From the NCBI RefSeq assembly GCF_000430745.1, contig NZ_AUMP01000005.1, positions 105,800 to 169,799 of the forward strand: DNA of 64,000 nt, given 5' to 3'. Numbering within the stretch: position 1 is the stretch's first letter; every line of letters begins with the position of its first letter. Of this stretch, positions 32,722-41,873 are shown one piece after another. The position numbers and the translations under genes are program-made. A model generated the notes under the pieces. It saw only the letters and a list, made by a program, of their open reading frames with translations. It did not search any database and was not told the origin of the DNA. This DNA comes from Fictibacillus gelatini DSM 15865 (GTDB lineage: Bacteria; Bacillota; Bacilli; Bacillales; Fictibacillaceae).

Positions 32722-34200
32722 ATGAAGTTATTAATCGCCGACAGGGATCATAATGAAAGAACAGGCATTAGCTGGCTTGTCAAATCATACGCCATCCCGT
32801 TTGATCATGTATGGCTTGCCGGGACCATTCAAGAAGTGTTTCAACTCATCGAAGCAGAGATTCCCGATGTCGTCTGCATAGAATTGGATATGATTCCGAA
32901 AGATTCGTGGGAGTCTTTTAAACAATTAACGAAGCGTTATGGCGAAACAGTGATCGTGATGACCGCGGAAGCGACGTTTGAGCGGGCGCTCGAAGGAATT
33001 GAGCTTCACGCCTACGACCTGTGGGTGAAGCCTCATTCCCCGGACCATATTCGGCGCATTTTATTGGAGTGCACAAAAGAGCGGCTTCATCTGGCAGAAG
33101 CAAATGATTCTTCCGCCGAGTCTAACAAAAGTTCCATTTCGTACCGATCTTTATTTGTTCAACAAGCTTCATCGGTCGGGGATTATCAATTGATGCTGCT
33201 TCAGCTTGAAGATCCTTCAAGGCAGCCCATGCTTCTTTCTTTCTTAGGTGATTTTCCATTTTATAAAGAGCCTGTTATCTTGCCGCTCAGTGATGTGATC
33301 GTCTGTATTTTTGAACAAGAACAACAGCACTCGCTTACCGGGACGGGGCATCGTCTTCTTCGCGAATGGGAAGAAAAGTTTTCCGAAGCGCTTTCGCTTG
33401 TCATTTATGACAGCCGCGGCAGGACGCTTTCGCTTCATGAAAAATATTTACATGCCAAACAGGCGCTTGAAATTCGCTTCTTCAAAGGATACCGGCAATT
33501 GTCGGTTATTGAACAGAAAATCGACTGGGTGATGATTGATCCGTTTTTAACGCCGTCTGAACAACGAGAATGGATTGAGATGCTTGAATATGCCGACAAA
33601 GAACAATTGAAAAAATGGATGTACAAAGAATTTTTAAACAAAGAAGAGCCGTACCCCGAACCGGGCCTTTTGCGCACCCGCCTGACGAGCATATTGGCGC
33701 AAGTCCGCCGCTATATGAAATCGTTTTATTTAGACGAGGGAGAATTAGAGAAAAAGTATCATCAAGTGTTTGAAACGATTTTATATAACCCGATATTATA
33801 CCGCATTGTCCAGGAGTTTTTGCTTTTTCTATACGAAGTCCTCGATCAGGCGCAGAATCAAATGGAAAACTCCAAAACGGATGTCATTGAACAGGCGCTC
33901 CGTTATTTGGAAGAAAATTTTCATGATCCGAATTTAAAATTAGAGGAAGTCGCCCATTATGTGGATCGGAGTCCTGCTTACTTTAGTTCGCTTGTGACAA
34001 AAACGCAAGGGAGTTCCTTCCGCCAGATATTAACGGGCATTCGCATCAAAGAGGCAAAACGTCTCTTGCTCGACACGAAGCTATCCATACAACAGGTAGC
34101 GGAAAAAACGGGATTTGCAAACGGAAACTATTTTAGCAAGATTTTCAAGGAAAATACAGGACTTACTCCTCGATCTTTTCGAAATCGAAAAAAAGTATAG
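32722..34200 (+). CDS. Response-regulator-like protein with AraC-type HTH output domain
   Basis: This 492-residue protein has an N-terminal receiver-like domain (about 1-120), a middle domain of unknown fold and a C-terminal AraC HTH pair (about 385-488) with FSSLVTKTQGSSFRQIL and ANGNYFSKIFKENTGLTPRSF. The receiver is atypical: the usual acidic pair is ADRDH, the phospho-site region reads VCIELDMIP with shifted spacing, and the conserved Lys is in LWVKPHSPD. It may be phosphorylation-independent. It is upstream of hutU on the same strand with no kinase adjacent, so it is a candidate activator of the histidine genes. AAGGAG precedes the ATG. Confidence 0.85.
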   Translation: MKLLIADRDHNERTGISWLVKSYAIPFDHVWLAGTIQEVFQLIEAEIPDVVCIELDMIPKDSWESFKQLTKRYGETVIVMTAEATFERALEGIELHAYDLWVKPHSPDHIRRILLECTKERLHLAEANDSSAESNKSSISYRSLFVQQASSVGDYQLMLLQLEDPSRQPMLLSFLGDFPFYKEPVILPLSDVIVCIFEQEQQHSLTGTGHRLLREWEEKFSEALSLVIYDSRGRTLSLHEKYLHAKQALEIRFFKGYRQLSVIEQKIDWVMIDPFLTPSEQREWIEMLEYADKEQLKKWMYKEFLNKEEPYPEPGLLRTRLTSILAQVRRYMKSFYLDEGELEKKYHQVFETILYNPILYRIVQEFLLFLYEVLDQAQNQMENSKTDVIEQALRYLEENFHDPNLKLEEVAHYVDRSPAYFSSLVTKTQGSSFRQILTGIRIKEAKRLLLDTKLSIQQVAEKTGFANGNYFSKIFKENTGLTPRSFRNRKKV

Positions 34201-34227
34201 AAAACTAAAATAATTATAGAATTATGA

Positions 34228-34241
34228 TGGAATCGTTTTCA
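34228..34241 (+). promoter_or_regulatory. CcpA cre site upstream of hutU
   Basis: TGGAATCGTTTTCA fits the catabolite-repression consensus TGNNANCGNNNNCA at all fixed positions. The B. subtilis hut genes are known to be under CcpA control. Confidence 0.6.
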
Positions 34242-34262
34242 AAACGGAAATTGAATCAAAAG

Positions 34263-34318
34263 AATTTAGAAAAATTCGAAAGCCTGCTATCTGTTTTTTG
34301 CTTTCCTCACTATTTACA
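34263..34318 (+). promoter_or_regulatory. Shared hut leader box, copy 1
   Basis: The 20 bases AATTTAGAAAAATTCGAAAG at 34263-34282 are identical to 39015-39034. The alignment continues without gaps for about 36 more bases to a common TTTACA. The core includes the palindrome TTCGAA. It is probably a binding site plus promoter shared by the two units. Confidence 0.75.
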
Positions 34319-34359
34319 ATAAGAATGTAAAGAAAATTTCAAAAAGCAGGTGAGGATAG

Positions 34360-36021
34360 ATGACAACTAGACAAAAGAGGGTCATTGAAAACTATACAGG
34401 CACTGAACTTCATACGAAAGGCTGGATCCAGGAAGCGGCCCTTCGCATGTTGTTCAACAACTTAAATAAAGAAGTAGCAGAACACCCTGAAAAGCTCGTC
34501 GTTTACGGCGGAATCGGAAAAGCAGCGCGTAACTGGGAATGTTTTGATGCCATCGTTGAAACATTAAAAAATCTCGAAAATGATGAAACGATGTTAGTGC
34601 AGTCAGGGAAACCGGTTGCTGTTTTCAAAACGCATACAGATGCGCCGAGAGTGTTAATTGCAAACTCCAACCTTGTACCGGCATGGGCGAACTGGGATCA
34701 CTTCCATGAGCTTGATAAAAAAGGCTTGATGATGTATGGGCAAATGACAGCAGGAAGCTGGATTTATATCGGCAGCCAGGGGATCGTGCAAGGAACATAT
34801 GAAACGTTTGCAGAAATCGCGCGCCAGCACTTTGGCGGCACGCTAGAAGGAACGATTACGGTAACGGCGGGCCTTGGCGGCATGGGCGGAGCTCAACCTC
34901 TAGCTGTTTCCTTAAACGGAGGCGTCAGCATTAACATCGAAGTTGATCCTGAAAGCATCCAAAAACGACTTGACACAAGATATTTAGATATTAAAACAGA
35001 AAGCTTAGATGAAGCATTAAAGCTTGCGATGGAAGCAAAGCGAGATAAAAAAGGAATTTCAATCGGACTTTTAGGCAATGCGGCAGAAGTATTAAACGAA
35101 ATGCTTGACCGAGGATTTATCCCTGATGTATTAACGGACCAGACATCTGCCCACGACCCGATCAACGGTTACATTCCAATAGGGATGAGCCTGGAAGAAG
35201 CGGCAGAACTTCGCGCTCGCGATCCAAAAACGTATGAAGCAAAATCAAAAGCAAGCATGGCTGAACACGTCCGGGCAATGCTCAAAATGCAAGAACAAGG
35301 TGCAATTACATTCGACTACGGCAACAACATCCGCCAGGTAGCGAAAAATGAAGGGGTAGAAAATGCCTTTAACTTCCCTGGATTCGTACCAGCTTATATT
35401 CGTCCACAATTCTGTGAAGGCAAAGGGCCATTCCGCTGGGTAGCGTTATCCGGTGACCCTGAAGATATTTACAAAACAGACGAAGTGATCTTGCGCGAAT
35501 TCAGCTACAATAAGCATTTGTGCAACTGGATTAAGATGGCGCAAGAACGCATTCAATTCCAGGGACTTCCTGCCCGTATTTGCTGGTTAGGCTATGGCGA
35601 GCGCGCGCGTTTCGGAAAAATCATTAACGACATGGTAGCAAGCGGCGAATTAAAAGCTCCGATCGTCATCGGACGTGACCACTTAGACTCCGGTTCTGTT
35701 GCATCGCCAAACCGTGAAACGGAAAGCATGAAAGACGGCAGTGATGCTGTGGCAGACTGGCCGATCTTAAACGCATTGATCAATAGTGTCGGCGGAGCAA
35801 GCTGGGTATCTGTTCATCATGGCGGCGGTGTTGGAATGGGTTACTCGCTCCATGCAGGTATGGTTATCGTTGCAGATGGAACGAAAGAAGCTGAGAAGCG
35901 CTTAGAGCGCGTCCTCACGACTGACCCGGGAATGGGTGTTGTCCGTCACGCTGATGCCGGCTATGAGATTGCCATTAAGACTGCGAAAGAAAAAGGTGTT
36001 CATATCCCGATGTTGAAATAG
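34360..36021 (+). CDS. hutU: Urocanate hydratase
   Basis: This 553-residue protein matches the usual length of 550-560. The NAD-binding motif [12 protein letters not shown] is near residue 170. Later signature parts are [11 protein letters not shown], the active-site region [22 protein letters not shown] and [11 protein letters not shown]. It converts urocanate to imidazolone propionate with tightly bound NAD. It starts a unit hutU-hutI-MFS. GCAGGTGAGGATAG precedes the ATG. No standard hutH is present next to it, which is unusual. The only lyase homologue in the window is the MIO-less protein downstream. Confidence 0.95.
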   Translation: MTTRQKRVIENYTGTELHTKGWIQEAALRMLFNNLNKEVAEHPEKLVVYGGIGKAARNWECFDAIVETLKNLENDETMLVQSGKPVAVFKTHTDAPRVLIANSNLVPAWANWDHFHELDKKGLMMYGQMTAGSWIYIGSQGIVQGTYETFAEIARQHFGGTLEGTITVTAGLGGMGGAQPLAVSLNGGVSINIEVDPESIQKRLDTRYLDIKTESLDEALKLAMEAKRDKKGISIGLLGNAAEVLNEMLDRGFIPDVLTDQTSAHDPINGYIPIGMSLEEAAELRARDPKTYEAKSKASMAEHVRAMLKMQEQGAITFDYGNNIRQVAKNEGVENAFNFPGFVPAYIRPQFCEGKGPFRWVALSGDPEDIYKTDEVILREFSYNKHLCNWIKMAQERIQFQGLPARICWLGYGERARFGKIINDMVASGELKAPIVIGRDHLDSGSVASPNRETESMKDGSDAVADWPILNALINSVGGASWVSVHHGGGVGMGYSLHAGMVIVADGTKEAEKRLERVLTTDPGMGVVRHADAGYEIAIKTAKEKGVHIPMLK

Positions 36022-36033
36022 TCATTAAAAAAT

Positions 36034-36065
36034 AACCGGAGCGGAGATAAGACCCTCCGGTTTTC
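36034..36065 (+). terminator. Intrinsic terminator between hutU and hutI
   Basis: AACCGGA pairs with TCCGGTT and is followed by TTCCC. It is likely to reduce but not abolish read-through into hutI. Confidence 0.65.
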
Positions 36066-36136
36066 CCTTCACATCATGAATAACAGCAGAGATATGGAAA
36101 GTAAGTGGTTCATTTGCTTACGAGAAAGGAGAAATT

Positions 36137-37438
36137 ATGGGTAAAAAACCATTAATGATCAGAAATGCAAGCCAATTGGTGACACTTAAAGGAGCGTCCG
36201 TTGCCCCGCTTACGAAAGAGGGAATGGAGAAGCTTCAAATCATTGAAAACGGCAGTGTCTGGTTGGAAGATGGCATCATCCAGTCTGTCGGACGGGATGA
36301 AGAACTGGCTGAGCGCTATAAAGACCGCATGCATGAGGCAGATATTATTGACGCGACCGGCAAGCTCGTCACACCGGGTCTTGTTGATCCTCATACGCAC
36401 CTTGTTCATGCCGGCACAAGGGAAAATGAATTCAATATGAGGCTCCAAGGCGCAACGTACATGGAAATTATGAATAACGGCGGGGGCATTCATGCGACGA
36501 CTTCGGCGACCAGGGCAGCAAGCAAAGAAACGCTTTTTGAAGAAAGCAAAAAACGGCTAGATCAATTTTTATTGCACGGCGTTACGACCGTAGAAGCAAA
36601 AAGCGGCTACGGACTTTCGCTCGAGGTAGAATTGAAGCAACTTGAAGTGGCAAAAGAGCTTCATGAAGCTCACCCGGTTGATATCGTAAGCACATTTATG
36701 GGGGCACACGCCGTCCCTGCAGAATACAAAGAAAACCCGGATCAATTTGTCGATATCGTCATCAACGAAATGTTACCGGAAGTGGCGAAACGCAACCTGG
36801 CCGAATTCAACGACGTCTTTTGCGAACGCGGGGTCTTTACGCCGGAGCAATCGAAACGAATTCTAGAAGCCGGGAAAAAATATGGCCTTATCCCGAAAAT
36901 CCATGCGGATGAAATCGAGCCGTATGAAGGAGCGGAACTTGCAGGTGAAATTGGCGCCATTTCTGCCGAACATTTGCTTAAAGCATCAGATAAAGGAATC
37001 CAGGCGCTCGCCGACAACGGGGTCATCGCTGTATTGCTTCCAGGCACAGCGTTCTTCTTAATGGCGGAGTCGGCAAACGGCCGGAAAATGATCGACTCCG
37101 GCGTGCCAGTCGCTCTTTCAACAGACTGCAACCCGGGTTCATCACCAACCGTTTCAATGCCGCTTGTCATGAATTTAGGCTGTTTGAAAATGGGCATGAC
37201 GCCTGCGGAAGTATTGGCAGCAGCCACAATCAACGCTGCACACGCCATCAATAGAGGAAAAGAAATCGGCAGCATCGAAGAAGGCAAAAAAGCAGACATC
37301 ACGATTTTCGACGTGCCGAACTATATGGTTCTTCAATACAAATTTGGCGTCAACCATGTGCATAGCGTCATCAAAAACGGAGAAGTTGTCGTAGAACAGG
37401 GAAGAGTAGTCTATCGCAACGCACCTGTTCACAATTAA
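36137..37438 (+). CDS. hutI: Imidazolonepropionase
   Basis: This 433-residue amidohydrolase-superfamily enzyme opens the imidazolone ring to formiminoglutamate. The metal site begins with VDPHTHLVHAGTRENEF near residue 86. Further metal-binding His and Asp are in TFMGAHAVP, PKIHADEIEP and ALSTDCNPGSSP. Length is slightly above the common 415. GAAAGGAGAA precedes the ATG. It follows hutU and is followed by a hairpin before the MFS gene. Confidence 0.95.
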   Translation: MGKKPLMIRNASQLVTLKGASVAPLTKEGMEKLQIIENGSVWLEDGIIQSVGRDEELAERYKDRMHEADIIDATGKLVTPGLVDPHTHLVHAGTRENEFNMRLQGATYMEIMNNGGGIHATTSATRAASKETLFEESKKRLDQFLLHGVTTVEAKSGYGLSLEVELKQLEVAKELHEAHPVDIVSTFMGAHAVPAEYKENPDQFVDIVINEMLPEVAKRNLAEFNDVFCERGVFTPEQSKRILEAGKKYGLIPKIHADEIEPYEGAELAGEIGAISAEHLLKASDKGIQALADNGVIAVLLPGTAFFLMAESANGRKMIDSGVPVALSTDCNPGSSPTVSMPLVMNLGCLKMGMTPAEVLAAATINAAHAINRGKEIGSIEEGKKADITIFDVPNYMVLQYKFGVNHVHSVIKNGEVVVEQGRVVYRNAPVHN

Positions 37439-37450
37439 ACAAGAAATGGA

Positions 37451-37474
37451 AGCGCGCAATCTTGCGCGCTTTTT
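37451..37474 (+). terminator. Intrinsic terminator after hutI
   Basis: AGCGCGC pairs with GCGCGCT and is followed by TTTTT, between hutI and the MFS gene. Confidence 0.8.
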
Positions 37475-37518
37475 AAAAAAATATTCATTCCAGTGGGGAA
37501 ATGGAAGGTGAGACAAAA

Positions 37519-38850
37519 ATGCTGCAGCACAAGTACCGGTATTTTATCATTTTTATGATGATTGTCATTAACATCATTAACTATGTTGACCGTGGCGCGA
37601 TCTCATTTGCCCAGGCGGACATCATTAAAGAATTTGGACTCGATCCAATTAGCTGGGGTGCCATTTTAGGTTATTTTGGATACGGTTACATTTTTGGAGC
37701 ACTTTTTGGAGGGACGCTCGCTGATAAGAAAGGGCCGAAGTTTGTCTGGCTCCTTGCGAGCATCGCCTGGTCTGTCTTTGAAATCGGCATGGCTTTTGCA
37801 GGAAATATAGGGGCCGTTTTATTTGGTGGTTCTGCGCTTTTAGGATTCGCAATTTTCCGCATTTTATTTGGCCTGTCAGAAGGGCCGACATTATCTACGA
37901 TGAACAAAACGCTGGCGAACTGGGTATCCCCGAAAGAAAAAGGATTCAAGGTCGCGCTCGGGTTATTAGGGACGCCGGTCGGAGCTCTCATTACAGCGCC
38001 GATCGTCGTTGGATTGCTTACTGTCTCCGGCTGGAGAACGACTTTTATTTTACTAGGGGTGTTTGGAATTATATGGGCCATAATTTGGTCAAAAGTATTT
38101 AAAAATCGTCCGGAAGACCATCCGAAAGTATCTGAAATCGAACTGCAAGAAATCCGCAGCACTGAACATTTGCTTGATGGAGAAAGAGGATTGGAAAGTG
38201 AGAATGATAGGCCGGTAAAATGGCACCATTTCTTCAAAAATCCAAGCCTTGTCTTAAATGCAGTCGGATATTTTGCATTCCTTTATGTCAACTTCTTGCT
38301 CCTCACATGGACGCCGAAGTATTTGCAGGACGAATTCCATTTTGATCTTGCCTCATTAGGATATATCGGCATGATTCCCTGGATTGGGGCAGTTTGTACA
38401 GCATTGATTGGCGGGAGATTTTCAGATTACCTTCGTGCAAAAACGGGAAGTCTGCGAGTTGCCCGGTCATGGTTTACCGTCGTTTCGCTATTTTTTACTG
38501 CCATTTGCTTTATGGCCATTCCTTTTGTTTCAACACCAACTGCAGTGCTGACTTTAATGTGTGTCGGAAACGCCTTTAACTATTTGCCGAATTCGATTTA
38601 TTGGACGGTCATTTTGGACACGGCGCCTAATCAGGCAGGTACGTTTGGCGGGGTGACCCATTTTATTGCCAACCTGGCTACGATCATCGCGCCAACATTA
38701 ACAGGTACACTAGTCGCAAAGTACAATTACAACGCGATGTTTACTGCAGCAGGAATAGCGGTCGTCATCGGAATGGTCGCCATGAGCTTTGTCAAACCGG
38801 GCAGCCGCTCGGCAACTCAGGAAAATTATAATACAAAGAGCTTGGCCTGA
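37519..38850 (+). CDS. MFS transporter (anion:cation symporter type)
   Basis: The protein has 443 residues from ATG 37519, with GGAAGGTGAG upstream; ATG 37501 is another possible start. Twelve membrane helices are predicted. The first helix ends NYVDRGAISFAQ, typical of the ACS (ExuT/Tartrate/phthalate-like) branch. The loop motif GGTLADKKGPKFVW follows helix 2. The family carries organic anions. It lies after hutU-hutI and may import urocanate or another imidazole carboxylate; the substrate is inferred only from context. Confidence 0.88.
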   Translation: MLQHKYRYFIIFMMIVINIINYVDRGAISFAQADIIKEFGLDPISWGAILGYFGYGYIFGALFGGTLADKKGPKFVWLLASIAWSVFEIGMAFAGNIGAVLFGGSALLGFAIFRILFGLSEGPTLSTMNKTLANWVSPKEKGFKVALGLLGTPVGALITAPIVVGLLTVSGWRTTFILLGVFGIIWAIIWSKVFKNRPEDHPKVSEIELQEIRSTEHLLDGERGLESENDRPVKWHHFFKNPSLVLNAVGYFAFLYVNFLLLTWTPKYLQDEFHFDLASLGYIGMIPWIGAVCTALIGGRFSDYLRAKTGSLRVARSWFTVVSLFFTAICFMAIPFVSTPTAVLTLMCVGNAFNYLPNSIYWTVILDTAPNQAGTFGGVTHFIANLATIIAPTLTGTLVAKYNYNAMFTAAGIAVVIGMVAMSFVKPGSRSATQENYNTKSLA

Positions 38851-38882
38851 GCGTTTATACGTAAACATGTTTTTATCCACTA

Positions 38883-38921
38883 ACAGCACAGGCGACAGCT
38901 ATATTATGCTGCCTGTGTTGT
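38883..38921 (+). terminator. Intrinsic terminator of the first MFS gene
   Basis: ACAGCACAGGC pairs with GCCTGTGTTGT, followed by AACTTTA. The remaining gap up to 39251 holds the second leader box and its promoter. Confidence 0.7.
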
Positions 38922-39014
38922 AACTTTATGTCAATATCAAAAGAAAATGCAGAAACCTTTAAAAAATATAGATTAGAAAGAGAAAATTTTAAAATACCTC
39001 AAAATTATCTTTAA

Positions 39015-39070
39015 AATTTAGAAAAATTCGAAAGTTTGTTATCTATATTTCTTCTTTTCAACGTTTTACA
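39015..39070 (+). promoter_or_regulatory. Shared hut leader box, copy 2
   Basis: The 20 bases AATTTAGAAAAATTCGAAAG at 39015-39034 are identical to the box in front of hutU. The similarity extends to a TTTACA at the same distance. About 180 bases of leader follow before the next start codon. Confidence 0.75.
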
Positions 39071-39251
39071 CTTTAGTAGAAAGAAAATTAAAAAAGTTGG
39101 GGATGAATTTTCATGTGGGGGTAATCCTATATATTTTTTATTGTGTTACTTTAGTTTGATAAAGCATTAATAGAGAAGTTTGGTAGCTTAAATTAAATGT
39201 AATGAAGTCGTCAAGAAATGATTAATGAAAGCTGAAGGTGAGGGGCACTAG

Positions 39252-40421
39252 ATGAATAGACATTATGAAACGGTGATCGTCGGGGCAGGTTCGATGGGTA
39301 TGGCTGCTGGATATTTTTTAGCAAAATCGGGCAAAAAACCATTGGTCATAGATGCATATGACCCGCCCCATCGTTTTGGCAGCCATCATGGAGACACTCG
39401 AATCATTCGGCACGCCTATGGAGAGGGGAGGAAATATGTACCATTCGCGCTAAGGGCACAAGAGTTATGGAGTGAGCTAGAAAAGGAGTCAGGCAGGAAG
39501 CTATTTTCTCAAACAGGGGTCCTCTGTGTTGGGGCACCCGGGTCGCCGTTTACCGAAGAAGTGATAGAAAGCGCCAGACAATTTAACTTGTCGCTTGAAG
39601 TATTAACAAGTGATGAAATAAATGAACGGTGGCCAGGTCTAAAACTTCCAGAAGGATTTGTTGGTTGTCTTGAGACGGATTCTGGTGTCCTTTTTAGTGA
39701 AGAATGTATTCGCTCTTATCGCCAACTAGGTTTGGATTACGGTATGAACCTACTTACTAATACACCTGTCCAGAAGATCGATATGCATTCGGATGGGGTT
39801 ACTATCCATACAAGTAACGAAAGCTATCAAGCTGATTCCGTTATTGTCAGCGCGGGAGCTTGGACTGGGGATCTTTTTAAAAGAACCGGTATAGAACTCC
39901 CTTTGCAGCCCATACGTAAAACCGTTGCCTGGTTTGAATGTGATGAGAAATTATATGATTTTAATTGTTTTCCCGCTTTTACCTTCCATTTAGGCAATGA
40001 ACATTATTACGGATTTCCAAGCTTTAACGGATGCGGGGTGAAGGTTGGACGTCATGATGGAGGACAAAAGGTTGATCCTGATCATGCAAATCGCGAGTTT
40101 GGCATTTATCCTGAAGATGAGGGAGATGTAAGGAGTTTCTTGGAAAGATTCCTGCCTAATGCAAGCGGCCGACTCAAACAAGGAAAAGTATGCCTTTATA
40201 CATTGACTCCGGATGAGCATTTTATTATTGATCGGCATCCACAATATTCTCACGTGATTGTTGCATCTGGTTTTTCAGGGCATGGCTTTAAATTTTCAAG
40301 TGCAGTAGGAGAGGCATTGAGTGAAATGATAACGAAAGGAAAGGCAAAACACGATCTTTCTATGTTCTCGCTTACGCGGAGCGGGCATATGCAAGGTGGG
40401 TTGAGTCAATACCATTTGTAA
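39252..40421 (+). CDS. FAD-dependent amine oxidase, monomeric sarcosine oxidase-like
   Basis: This 389-residue protein has an N-terminal FAD Rossmann motif VIVGAGSMGMAAGYFLAKSG. The substrate-domain motif GFPSFNGCGVKVGRHDGGQK follows. KQGKVCLYTLTPDEHF carries the Cys that covalently binds FAD in monomeric sarcosine oxidase. The C-terminal FAD segment is ASGFSGHGFKFSSAVGE. It oxidises N-methyl amines of amino acids (sarcosine, N-methyltryptophan or similar), releasing formaldehyde and peroxide. It begins a unit with an MFS transporter and the MIO-less lyase. N-methylated histidine is a plausible substrate in this context, which is inference. GGTGAGGGGCACTAG precedes the ATG. Confidence 0.88.
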   Translation: MNRHYETVIVGAGSMGMAAGYFLAKSGKKPLVIDAYDPPHRFGSHHGDTRIIRHAYGEGRKYVPFALRAQELWSELEKESGRKLFSQTGVLCVGAPGSPFTEEVIESARQFNLSLEVLTSDEINERWPGLKLPEGFVGCLETDSGVLFSEECIRSYRQLGLDYGMNLLTNTPVQKIDMHSDGVTIHTSNESYQADSVIVSAGAWTGDLFKRTGIELPLQPIRKTVAWFECDEKLYDFNCFPAFTFHLGNEHYYGFPSFNGCGVKVGRHDGGQKVDPDHANREFGIYPEDEGDVRSFLERFLPNASGRLKQGKVCLYTLTPDEHFIIDRHPQYSHVIVASGFSGHGFKFSSAVGEALSEMITKGKAKHDLSMFSLTRSGHMQGGLSQYHL

Positions 40422-40487
40422 AAGCAAATCGCTTCAATTAAAGAGGGGACAAGGCATGAAATTATAGGAGAATGGGGGAACCATTTA

Positions 40488-41873
40488 ATGAACGGACAAG
40501 CACAAACATTTAAGATGGACGATGCGCCGCTTAATAAATTTCATTTAAAAATTACTGCACTTACCTTTGGAGCAAATTTCTCCGATGGCTATGCCCTTGG
40601 GATCATTGGAATCGCTCTTACTCTTCTAAGCCCTCAAATGCACCTGAGTCCATTATGGGAAGGATTGATAGGGAGTTCTGCACTGATCGGACTCTTTGTT
40701 GGTAGTTTAGTGCTTGGAGGATTATCGGACCGGATCGGCAGACAGAAAATCTTTCTTGCTAATTTCCTGGTCATCACCATTGCTTCGGTTTTGCAATTCT
40801 TTATCAATGATCCCGCCATATTGTTTATGTTGCGCCTCTTGATCGGTTTTGCACTTGGTGGTGACTTTGCAGTAGGATCAACGTTGTTAGCAGAATTTGC
40901 TCCACGAAAATATAGAGGATTTTTGCTGGCATTTTTAAACGTGGTGTGGACAGTCGGTTACGTTGCTTCAACATTGGTTGGATATTACTTAGAAAAGACA
41001 GGTCCCGAATCTTGGCGGTGGATGCTTGTCAGTTCGGCTATTCCTGCTTTTATTGTTCTACTGCTCCGCATCGGAACACCTGAATCGCCGGGGTGGCTGA
41101 TTAGCAAAGGGCGATTGGAAGAAGCGAGACAAATTGTGAAAAAATATATCGGAGCAAATGCCGAAATCAATATACCGGCCATTTCGGCCGAAACATCAGT
41201 AGGTTTTAAGGCCCTTTTCACCAAAAAAATGTGGAGACGAACTGCTTTTGGAGGGCTTTTCTATGCCTGTCAGGTTCTTCCCTACTACGCAATTTATACA
41301 TTTTTGCCTATTATCTTAAATGATATGGGTTTTACAGAAAACTTTCTCGCGGACCTATTCTTAAACCTATTTTTGTTAATTGGCACAGCTGCTGGACTCT
41401 GGTTTATGGAGAAATTCACACGAAGAGGTTTTACGATCAATACTTTTGCTATACTCACGATTTCTTTACTTGTATTAAGCGTCACTCATCACTCATCGCA
41501 AATGTTGGCAATGATTGCCTTTATCGTCTTTACATTTGTAATGGCTGCGGCTTCAAATCTTACATTAGTTTATCCGGCTGAACTCTTTCCAACTGAAATT
41601 CGCGGGACGGGAGTGGGAGCGGTTACAGCGATTAGCCGAATCGGATCTGCTATAGGAACCTTTCTCTTGCCCATCAGCATGGACTCTTTCGGGTTAGGTT
41701 CATCAATGATTGGAATGACCGTTGTTTTGTTAATCGGCACGATCATATCTGTAGCCTGGGCACCGGAGACAAAGTCCCTTTCGTTAACTGAAGCAAGTGA
41801 CCCTTTAAATGATGCTAGCCACCCTTTGTATGTGGAAGGATCTCCTTTAAAAGAGGAAGGTGTTAAAAAATGA
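40488..41873 (+). CDS. MFS transporter (sugar-porter / aromatic acid type)
   Basis: This 461-residue protein has 12 predicted membrane helices. The motif LVLGGLSDRIGRQKIFL follows helix 2, and FALGGDFAVGSTLLAEFAPRKYRG lies at helix 4, a pattern of the AAHS/sugar-porter MFS groups. The second half has YPAELFPTEIRGTG. It overlaps the following lyase gene by 4 bases, so the two are translationally coupled. It probably imports the lyase substrate. Confidence 0.88.
   Translation: MNGQAQTFKMDDAPLNKFHLKITALTFGANFSDGYALGIIGIALTLLSPQMHLSPLWEGLIGSSALIGLFVGSLVLGGLSDRIGRQKIFLANFLVITIASVLQFFINDPAILFMLRLLIGFALGGDFAVGSTLLAEFAPRKYRGFLLAFLNVVWTVGYVASTLVGYYLEKTGPESWRWMLVSSAIPAFIVLLLRIGTPESPGWLISKGRLEEARQIVKKYIGANAEINIPAISAETSVGFKALFTKKMWRRTAFGGLFYACQVLPYYAIYTFLPIILNDMGFTENFLADLFLNLFLLIGTAAGLWFMEKFTRRGFTINTFAILTISLLVLSVTHHSSQMLAMIAFIVFTFVMAAASNLTLVYPAELFPTEIRGTGVGAVTAISRIGSAIGTFLLPISMDSFGLGSSMIGMTVVLLIGTIISVAWAPETKSLSLTEASDPLNDASHPLYVEGSPLKEEGVKK

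Noticed and set aside
34283..34320. Sigma-54 promoter upstream of hutU
   Set aside because: No GG and GC pair with the required ten-base spacing is found, unlike at rocA.
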